This document shows positions 56,195 through 64,000 of a DNA stretch of 64,000 nt, piece after piece. The notes under the pieces are model-generated. The model made no database searches. It was not told where the DNA came from and saw only the letters and a program-made list of their open reading frames with translations. Each line of letters opens with the position of its first letter. Position 1 is the first letter of the stretch. Origin of the DNA: Takashimella koratensis (lineage: Eukaryota > Basidiomycota > Tremellomycetes > Trichosporonales > Tetragoniomycetaceae); NCBI GenBank assembly GCA_003116875.1, contig BCKT01000010.1, positions 1 through 64,000 on the forward strand, written 5' to 3'. The translations under genes were made by a program, and so were the position numbers.

Positions 56195-57628
56195 TCACTT
56201 CTTAGCAGCTTGGGCAGCGGCTTCGACCTCGGTGACCTGCCTCTTGACCCACTTGGCCTGCTTGAGAGCGCGGCCGGCGGGCTTGCGGGTAGTCTCGGAC
56301 CTGATCCAACCTGCTCGGCGGAGGATCGCCTTGAGCTCACCAGAAGCCAAGAGCGCGTCAATGTTCTCCTTGGTGGCTGAGATGACCTCGTTGCCGACGA
56401 CGACGACAGGGGAGGAGGCGAGGTTTGCGCCGAGACGGGAGAAGACACCGTTGAGAATGTCGCGGTCCGCTCGGTTGTGGCACGGCACGAGGGTCGGGTG
56501 ACGGGCCTCCCCGTGAAGAGAGGAGAGAACGTCGAGGACATAGTGGGGGTGGGTAGCGGAGCCGTCACCACCGTACCAGACGATAACGTTGTCCGCGTGC
56601 TCCTTGGCGATTTCGTCGAGCCAGTCTTCGGGCGCGGGCGAGTTGATGTGCGAGTGGCGGTGGGCTGCGAGGGAGACACCGAGGACGAGGTTGGCGTCAA
56701 GAGGGATGGAGGGGTCGGTGCCGGCTGGGAGAACGTTGTAGGGCGAGTCAAGAACGTAGGACTGGAGAGCGAGGAGCTCGTGAGTCGGCGGAAGAGGGCG
56801 GCTGATCGTGGGTCGGGTAGCGCGAGGGTGGGAGGCGATCGGGGCGGGGATGGGAGCGGGAGCAGGGACGGGCTCGGGCTCGGCGAGAGCCTCTGCCATG
56901 CGGCGCTGCAAGCGGCCAGTGCGGACCTGGGGGGGAATGTAATCGCGGTCGCGGGCAGCAGACCACGAGTCGGCTCCACCGCTTTGGAGGTCGAGGAAGG
57001 CGCGGCCAGACTCGTCCAGTGCCAAGCGGCGGGACACGCTAGCAGCGCGCAGGCTGGGGAGGCGTGCACCGGGGACGAAGATGAGCAGTGCGGTGGAGGA
57101 GAGCAGGAGTGCCAGGAGGAAGAGGATTCGGAGGAAGGGTTTGGGGAGGCCCGTGGAGATGGAGGGGAGAGGGGAGGAAGGGATGTTGGCAAGTTGGATA
57201 GGAGGGGAAGCGAGAAGGGCCTTCTCGGAGATGGGAGCGCGTCGAGGGGTGGTGTTGATTGATAAGCCATGAAGGTTGCGAGACGACCGCGGGGTCGCGT
57301 CGACGTCGATGGTGGTAGTCGTCACGACGGAGGTCTTGGGCGTGGTGGTAGTGGCGTTGACGAGGGTGCGGCGAGACGGGTAGTTGGAAGGCGAAGGGTA
57401 CGCGCCGTCAAGGGTAAACTTTTGCTGCGGGGTCCGAGGGGATCGAGTGAGGTTACCGAGCTTGGGAGAAGCGGTGGAGGTGCTCGCGTCGAGCGAGAAG
57501 TCGGTAGGGAGGAGGAGAGACTTGATGGATGTGAAGTGACGGTTGGGGTCGAGGGAGTTTTCGTCCACCGCTCGCGTGGGCGGGGAAGCAGGCGGGGAGA
57601 AGAGGAACTTGTGAATGGGAGAGGACAT
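56195..57628 (-). CDS. Single-pass membrane protein with glutaredoxin-like C-terminal domain
   Basis: Single exon, 477 residues. The first 170 residues are disordered (Ser/Thr/Pro-rich). A hydrophobic segment near residues 175-195 (ILFLLALLLSSTALLIFV) predicts a type II membrane anchor, followed by a Pro/Ala-rich linker. The last 170 residues have a pattern like glutaredoxin: a first strand VIVWYG, a helix, an Asp-containing turn, SSPVVVVGNEVISA at the usual cis-Pro/GG region, and ALLASGELKAIL in place of the typical final helix. The CPYC redox motif is absent (GGDGSATHP instead), so a redox role is doubtful. It may be a secretory-pathway or ER protein. The glutaredoxin assignment is from pattern only. 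Confidence 0.75.
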   Translation of the reverse strand: MSSPIHKFLFSPPASPPTRAVDENSLDPNRHFTSIKSLLLPTDFSLDASTSTASPKLGNLTRSPRTPQQKFTLDGAYPSPSNYPSRRTLVNATTTTPKTSVVTTTTIDVDATPRSSRNLHGLSINTTPRRAPISEKALLASPPIQLANIPSSPLPSISTGLPKPFLRILFLLALLLSSTALLIFVPGARLPSLRAASVSRRLALDESGRAFLDLQSGGADSWSAARDRDYIPPQVRTGRLQRRMAEALAEPEPVPAPAPIPAPIASHPRATRPTISRPLPPTHELLALQSYVLDSPYNVLPAGTDPSIPLDANLVLGVSLAAHRHSHINSPAPEDWLDEIAKEHADNVIVWYGGDGSATHPHYVLDVLSSLHGEARHPTLVPCHNRADRDILNGVFSRLGANLASSPVVVVGNEVISATKENIDALLASGELKAILRRAGWIRSETTRKPAGRALKQAKWVKRQVTEVEAAAQAAKK

Positions 57629-60054
57629 GGTGGATGGTTGGGTGGTGGGTGGTGGTAGGGGTAGGGCGAGTCGCGGACTCGAGAGGAAATATGGAGCGAG
57701 TGTGGGTGTCGGCTGAGGTGAGGTTGTGAGGTTGTCGAGTTCGAAAGCGTGCTCAGCAGCGATAGCGGTCTACGCGGGTGTTAATGTGGGTCGATATGGA
57801 ACCAGTCCAACGATTGAAAGATGGCGATAAAAGATGTGAAGACGTGGGTGTGAACAAGTGTGAGTGTAGGAGACCCCTCTGGTATATATCTTTTTTCAGC
57901 TCTGGGTGTGACCGTCAACGGTCAACGTCGTTCTGATCTTTGATGTGCCAGTGGACCTCGAGGCCAGTAGGGATAAAGCGTAGGGTCAGCGGTATCGTCC
58001 CGGCCTCCGTCACTGGGTGACGAGAGAGAAAAAAAAAACAATGAAAACATTGCTGCGACGCGACTGTCCTTGTGCGGGTTGAGGACGAGGTGGGTGTAAC
58101 CTCCCCTTCCCCCTCCCCTCCCCCGGCAGGTCCTGCGGTGGGTCGGAATCGGGCGTAAGGGACGATTAAGGGCAAGGAACCTACACATGACCAGCCGATG
58201 AGATAATTCACAAACACGGTCCACCTCGGCGTCACCTTTGGGTGCGTAGTCAGCTGGGGATCATGAGGAGTCAAGGAGGGTTCGTTGGCAGAGGAAGAGG
58301 TGGAAAATCAACATCGCGTCGGAGTCGGACCCACTGTAGGGAAAGGGGGGGGGACCAGGGTGGAAGGGCGATGTGCCAAAGTGGCGGAAAGTGGCGGAAT
58401 TGGTTGCCCAGAAAATCAAGCCGGATTCGGCAAGTTGTGGTTATTCTGATCATAATCGTCTCACCAGGCGCACAAACATCGCACATTGTAGACCCTGGTG
58501 GCGTCCTATTCATTGCCCTGGAGTGTAAACCTTGTCACGCCGTTCTCCCTTTCACTGCTCTCTCTGCTCAGTCGTCTACTGCTCCGCGACCTCGGCGTTC
58601 TGCTCCGTGCAGTTCATCTTCAGCCAAGAGGTCACGTCAATGGCGATGCATTTAGTAGCCACGGTACGGTAATCGAAGTATCTCGTCGGTCTTCCTCTCC
58701 TCTCAAACTACTACGGAGCACACCAGAGACCGCCCCTTGTCCCTTCTACTATGCTCCCTCGGTGTGAATTGGAGCTCTTGCGAGGTACCTCTCCCGCGTG
58801 GGTTTCTAGCGCAGTCCCGGGAGATGGACCACGGTACGAAGAATAGACAAATTTCACAGGATACAGTGGAATGAATGAGGAAGGGTAAGCGGAGGAACGG
58901 AAGGGAAAGATGGTAACGATCGCTGTTTATGCGGTACGCGTTTCTTCGGTGGGATTCTACAGGCACGCGTTTCAATGGACCCAAACACCAAACATCGCGA
59001 AAGTCTGTCCCTGGCTTTACCGCCTTTCTTGCTGTCCCGGCTCTTCACCAAAAGTAAGCAGCTGGCTATTGGCTGTTCAGACTCTCTGCCAGAGGTTCGT
59101 TACGTACGCACCAGTGCACCATTCGCCTCTGGTAACGACGGCGTGACAGTTTGCACCAGAACCAAGCAACCCACGGACAATCTCATCTAGTCCAGGTCGT
59201 AAACATTGTCCCTGCCGTTACGTCTAAACCCCTCGCCCTCGTCTATCCGGGATCACCTTCAATAACGGATCACGAGTGGATCAATAGGATCAACACGATC
59301 CACACGCTCTAGCTTCAACGCGATGTTTGTCCGTGGGACTAGTTTCGATCTCAGCATTAGTAGTCGGTGGTTTCCGTGACTGCGCTGACTGCACAAATCC
59401 ACATTCCGCGAATCGGGCACAACGAGATCTTCTACGTCTCACTCTTTCCCGACCCACTCTCACTCCCCGTTCTCACTCTCACTCCCATGTACCCATCCCC
59501 AGTACCCCGCAGCCACCGTTCACGGATTCGGCGGTTCCTATTCCAGCTGCGGCGACTCCTACGTCTTTTTCCTTCTTTTCCTGGATCTGCTGAAACCCCC
59601 GCCATGGTCTCAACCCGCCATCTCAAGTCTCAAAACTTACACCTGCGTCATCCAAAATCGACAGATTCGTCACTTGTCGACATTGCATCGCGTGTACTCT
59701 CTTGGCCACTTTATCTGTGCTTTGATCTTTGATTTTTGCCTATCCCCCTCCTGCCCCGCTTGCCCCATCCCATCCAAGCTGTGCTTTTCGCAATGACCGT
59801 TGACTCCAGCTCATTTTTCTCGTACGCGCTGGAAATCTCGCGCGACGTCGGGTGGAACGAGTTGATGAAGCACCTCGTCCTGATCCATCTCTCCCAGCCT
59901 AACTCATATTGTCAGCAGCTTCCACCGCGTCTCCCGGGCACATTGTGTCTCCTCTCCACGCTCCTCGCTCCAAACCCCATGACCTCCGTCCCAATTTCCC
60001 TTGTCCCTTCAATCTCCCCCGCACACTCTTTGACCCATCCTCACCCCCAGGCAC
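57629..60054. other. Gene-poor 2.4-kb interval
   Basis: Contains the promoter of the preceding gene, a T6 run and A9 and G8 runs. No clear gene was found. A weak candidate on the plus strand starts ATG 59793 (MTVDSSSFFSYAL) and would continue, through a poor donor, to 60145, overlapping the next gene's end; it is not supported enough to call. The density of short frames is low-complexity antisense noise. Confidence 0.45.
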
Positions 60055-60915
60055 TCACATATCCTCAACGATCCCTCTAAACTCGTCCGCGCTCTCATCG
60101 TCTTCTACCCTGACGACGCTTCCCCATTCCATCGTACCTCGTTGAACTTCTTCAGCCTCGCTGACCGATACGCCTGCTTTATGGTCACGTCGTGATTTGC
60201 GAGACGAGCGCACGGCCGGGAGAGGACGGGTATGTCTCTCGCGATAGATGAGTTGGTAGACTGATGGAGGAGGTGGAAAGGAATGGCGCACAGGGCGGGT
60301 GATGGTAGGTGTTGCGGAGGGTGGGACGAGGACGAGGTCGTATTTCCCCTCGGGGACTGCAACGACCACGCCTGGCAGGAGAATGTTTGACAGAGAAACC
60401 AGTCAGCGTGTGCCAGCATACTCCCTATTGGCGCCCCCAAAGCACTGACTGGGGTACAGGCGTCGACTCATGTTCCGGACAACTGGTTCTCCCCGGTCGA
60501 GTAAAACGACGACCATTTTGAGGCCGCGGTACGACTGCGCCAGCGTGTACAGGACAAGAGGACCGTACCTGGGGGAGCGAGAGGAGCTGGAGGTAGAGGT
60601 AGAGGTCGAGGAGCGCGAGAGGTTTGGGTCGAGGTGGGGGTCAGGCTCGAAAATCTCGGAGGGGAGGGGTGAGAAGGTGTGACCAGGGTAGTAGAACCTG
60701 TTGGCGGTTAGTGCGAACTAAGTGATGAGGGATGATGAGGAGAGCTTGGACGTGGGTGGGGGATCAGAGTATGAGGCGAGAAGTGTAGGTGTGGACGCCA
60801 TCAGGAAGATGACGAGAGCGAAGATACAAGTGGGGCATAAGACAAGGATTGAAGAGTAGCTGCCCGCTCACAGGTTGGCGTATTGGTGCCCTTGCATCGA
60901 ACGCGGGATGCCCAT
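60055..60915 (-). CDS. Hypothetical protein, about 200 residues
   Basis: Read from MGIPRSMQGHQYANL, then across a long intron (about 190 nt) to FYYPGHTFSPLPSEIFEPD, a Ser/Thr run, YGPLVLYTLAQSYRGLKMVVVLLDRGEPV, then through a second intron to VVVAVPEGKYDLVLVPPS and a charged tail ending at 60055. The two conserved-looking strands suggest a small globular domain, but no family was recognised. The long intron is atypical for this window and makes the model tentative. Confidence 0.45.
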
Positions 60916-61322
60916 CGTGACGAAACCTGGGTCAGTGGACCGCAGACCGACACCGAGGTTGTCGAAAGACTGGCACACCTGACGGCCAGACAAGCAGGCG
61001 TGATGAGGAGAAGGTCTGGGCCAGCTTCGAGCTTACTAGTATCTCTCGAGTTGTCGCTACGCGGTCGATCTGCGGTCGGGAAAGGTCACGGCCTACGCCT
61101 AGGTCGAGGGGAGAGACTCGGCTTTGGATGCTGATACCATGGGATGATATATGATATGCTATGAGATACGATATGGATACTGGGAGATGGATGAAGAGTA
61201 TGGGAACATGATGGGAAACATGAAACACCCTTCTTGAGCGCTATGATCGCCTCCCCCTCCAGACATCAGAGCCTTACAATGCTGTTCCTCGCCCCGTTCT
61301 CGACACTGCCTGACCTTATCTA
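60916..61322. other. Intergenic
   Basis: 407 bp between the hypothetical gene and the 3' end of the cyclo-ligase gene. Nothing recognised beyond short frames. Confidence 0.45.
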
Positions 61323-62586
61323 CTAGCTACGCACGCCGTCGCGCCAGATGATACCGGCTGGCGAAACAACACCGTCCAGTTGGAAGTCGCCAGGGGTCGT
61401 CGGGACCCTTTGACCAGGGGGAAGAACCTGTGGCTCGAGCGCGAGTGCGACTGATGAGGCGTCAGCAGCGTGACCACTACTGACGGAGGTAGCACAAACA
61501 CGCGATGGTAGGTGATGGGCGCTTGATAGAGGTTCGGGTGGTGCTCACCTAGGAGAGGCCGCGGCCGAGTCGAGGTGTACTCTTGTAGAAACGTATCGTA
61601 GTAGGCTTTCCCCCTACCGAGCTGCACGTAGTCAGCGTCGTATCTTTCCCCAGCTGTCTCGCCAGCCAGACAGGTACCAGTCCAGAGGAACGGCTCTAGG
61701 CTCTCTAGCCTCCGGCTCCGGCTCCGGCCCAAGCGCACACTCACACGTTCGCAGTTCTCGTCAAACGCGACTCCAGGAACGAGGATCAAGTCGAGCGCGG
61801 GGGACTCGGTGTTCATTGCTATGTTTGACACGCGAAGAGGGGGTTGGGGGTAGCCCGATTTAGTTAGCAACCCATCTCATCTTCAACTTGACCGATGTTT
61901 CTGTGCTCGAGACAGCCATGGATAGTCCGCTTCGCCTCCGACTCACCATCCTCTCTAAGTCCACCGTCTCCATCATATCGCTTCTCTCCAGGATCTAGTA
62001 TCCCCCATTTGTCCAATGGACACGATCCCAGGTCGGCGGGGGAGTAGAGTCGAAGCATGCGCATGTTGGGTGTCCAGTCGGGGCTGGAGGTAGAGCCTGC
62101 GCCGTCGGGGAGGTATGGGGTGTAAAGTGTTTTCTCTGTCCCGGGTGACGCGATCAGCATGGACAAGAACAAGCGACGAAGAGGGGGAATCGGGCGTGAT
62201 AGAGGTGAAGAAGATGGAAGAGAGGAAGAGATAGAGAAGGGACGGAGAGGGGCTGAACTCACTCTGGTTCAGAATCTCGCTCACGATCGACAAAGTCCGG
62301 AGCTCGCCCTTGATCATGCTAAGATAACACCCCACCGTGGACGCAGTCTTGAACCACGGCTGCTCAATCACCATCCTCGCGACTTGCACAGCTGTGAGGT
62401 ATCCGTACGGTATATATCATACAGCACAAGAGACAGCGTATCCCATCTGTCAGCTGCACCTTGCGACTCGTCAAGAGCCCACTCACACTGCCGTTCGAGC
62501 TCGGGATCCGGAATGGACCGGAGCGTGCGAAGCATCGACCGCCGCAAAGTCGATTTGAGGGCATAGGTCGCGGATACGGACGCCAT
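61323..62586 (-). CDS. FAU1: 5-formyltetrahydrofolate cyclo-ligase
   Basis: About 260 residues across several exons with introns of roughly 50-110 nt. Blocks read in order: LKSTLRRSMLRTL, VGCYLSMIKGELRT (ATP/formyl-folate-binding N-terminal half), YTPYLPDGAG, KWGILDPGEK, LDLILVPGVAFDENC, LGRGKAYYDTFL (family signature G-R-G-K-[GA]-Y-Y-D) and a C-terminal end FQLDGVVSPAGII. This enzyme converts 5-formyl-THF to 5,10-methenyl-THF with ATP. It is divergent from the broken trypsin-fold gene, 215 bp apart. Confidence 0.88.
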
Positions 62587-62801
62587 GGAGAGAGTCGTAG
62601 GGTTGGTTGTCGGTTCTGTAGCCGATTCGTTGGTGGGCTCTGAGAACAGGATGCTCATCGTTATCGGTGGGTTGGACGGAATCGGAGATGCAAGGATCTG
62701 TGGGCCGAACCGGCGGTGGTGCACCCGGAGATTCGCAATTTGGTTGGTTTCACCGCATCACCTATTCTACACCTCGCCATCCACCAACACCTTTTAACGC
62801 C

Positions 62802-64000
62802 ATGCTAGAGACTCAATCCTTCTACAGAATCGACCCCGAGTTGGCGCAGCTATGCGTAGACAACTCGGGTTCATTGGAAATTCCGATTCCGTATCCATTG
62901 CCAGTTCTGTGGCGCTCGCCCACGTTCGTCAATGACGTCGTCTCCAGCCTGGGCATCAAGCACGGCTTGAACATTCGAATGCGGACGCAGCTGGTCCCAG
63001 CACTCGAAGCCTTGAAGACATTTATCCTCAAGCCTTGACCGATTTCCATCCGGGAGGCCCGCCCTGCCTTTTGAAGACGGGCATCTCCTGGCCCGAAGCA
63101 AGGGGTCAATTCGGTATCATTCGAAGACCCGTGACCGTTCACCTCCCCAACATCGCTCCGATCTGGATATCAATCTTGAAGCAAATCATAGCTTCGCTCG
63201 ATTCGGCCGACGTCAGTTTCACCCGCATCGACCCACTCGGGTGGGAGGACGTCAAGGAGAAACGATTCATCTGCCCGTTCTTGCTTCGCGTCGGCGTCAT
63301 TCCGGGATCTCTTCCTTTCGACACCGCCATGCGTGTGGCCAGCAAAGTCAAGGAGCAGCTGATCAGTGCCAGCATCCAAGATGCTGAGGTGGCGTTTGTC
63401 GAGACTGAAGTTTGTCGTCTATCGCATCCTGCACCTTTCATCTCTGTCGATCCTAGCAAACACTTGTTGCTCGAATATCACAAACCGTTCATTTCACTTG
63501 TTGGTGTCTCAATCACGCGACGAGACCAACCATTTCTCGAGGGTACGGGCGGTTTGTGGATCAAGCTGGAAGCGATCTCGGGCCGTCTCGCTTTGCTCAC
63601 ATGTGTCCACGTTGTCCGCCCGCCTCCTGCGTTCCCCACCAACGACGTCTCGGACCACAAATAGCCAGCCAAAGGAATTGTTCATGGATCTTGGAAACAC
63701 GAGTTACGAAAATCGCACAACAGGAATGATGTCACAGATTGGATCACTCATCAAGATGGTCGGAAAACTGAATCAATACTTGGAGAAAGATTTGTCGAAA
63801 GAGAAGAGAGCTGAGACGATCCGCAAGATTGCGAATGCTACTGCCCAGATCAAGAGCTTGGATACGCTGCACACGGATGTCGTCAAAACGAGGGGATCGA
63901 GTTGCGTTACGCACGATCGGCTGGGCATTGTACGCGCCCCCTATTGCAGTGAACATTGGTTCTGCGAACAGCCCCACCCTTGGGTACACCGAAGATTGGG
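62802..64000 (+). pseudogene. Trypsin-fold family protein, frameshifted and cut by the window end
   Basis: The first frame starts MLETQSFYRIDPELAQ at 62802. The product continues only if three one-base frame changes are allowed: near 63014-63017, near 63648-63657 and in a GGGG run near 63894-63897. The pieces are collinear: a conserved N-terminal domain (FHPGGPPC, ARGQFGIIRRP), a middle with FVETEVCRL and GGLWIKLE, the catalytic-His-like ALLTCVHVV, a helical insert and finally GYTEDW, resembling the catalytic-Asp segment of trypsin-like peptidases. The Ser region would lie beyond the window. No splice signals explain the frame changes. It is either a decaying gene or sequencing error in homopolymers. 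Such proteins are multi-copy in several basidiomycetes; function unknown. Confidence 0.6.

Noticed and set aside
56477..57262. 261-codon frame on the plus strand
   Set aside because: Exact antisense shadow of the membrane-protein gene; Gly/Arg/Val/Asp-rich composition from GC-rich codons of the opposite strand.
1..64000. CRISPR arrays, operons with ribosome binding sites, riboswitches
   Set aside because: The window is eukaryotic nuclear DNA with spliceosomal introns; no regular spaced repeats were seen.
1..64000. Transposons or retroelements
   Set aside because: No reverse transcriptase, integrase or transposase frame and no terminal repeats were recognised.

Overview
This is a chromosome end of a basidiomycete yeast or fungus, most likely a tremellomycete (Trichosporonales or a relative). 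Evidence: TTAGGGGG-type telomere repeats at base 1, dense spliceosomal introns (GTGAGT donor, CTGAC/CTAAC branch site a few bases before the AG), a FACT subunit gene, and protein types common in that class. The species is not identifiable from the sequence alone; order level is inference. All exon structures were read by eye from splice signals and frame continuity; no search was run.

Layout. 0-0.7 kb: telomere fused directly to the P-loop of a 5'-truncated GTPase-like gene. 1-9 kb: a repeat-containing hypothetical protein, a 2-oxoglutarate/Fe(II) dioxygenase, a small bZIP factor and a 1485-residue protein with the sensor half of a group X hybrid histidine kinase (pseudokinase, AAA, helical repeats, GAF) that stops before any histidine-kinase core. 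9.3-40.5 kb: an accessory block rich in sugar and plant-polysaccharide functions: galactonate dehydratase, three sugar-porter MFS genes, GH51 and GH127 arabinofuranosidases, an alpha/beta hydrolase, a monocarboxylate-type MFS, a secreted beta-trefoil lectin, a secreted GH115 alpha-glucuronidase and an amino-acid permease. Interspersed are a Mn-type CDF transporter followed by a secreted HRxxH protein, a membrane-anchored jelly-roll protein and a complete GAF hybrid histidine kinase. 42-62.6 kb: a more housekeeping-like segment (GDSL esterase, small cupin, DHA2 drug transporter, aldo-keto reductase, arrestin-like adaptor, FACT subunit Pob3, two or three uncharacterised proteins, 5-formyl-THF cyclo-ligase). 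62.8-64 kb: a trypsin-fold family gene broken by three single-base frame changes, running off the window.

How they may work together: GH115 would remove glucuronic acid from glucuronoxylan, GH51 and GH127 would release L-arabinose from alpha- and beta-linked arabinosides, the MFS carriers would import the products, and galactonate dehydratase would feed an oxidative sugar-acid pathway. This resembles a fungal polysaccharide-utilisation cluster, but substrate and co-regulation are inferred.

The most unusual signal is in gene structure. Introns in the first 40 kb are almost all 30-35 nt, and the CDF gene can only be kept in frame and on motif with a 1-nt exon (preceding a GC-AG intron) and a 3-nt exon; another gene needs a 10-nt exon. 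Introns in the genes right of about 42 kb are mostly longer.
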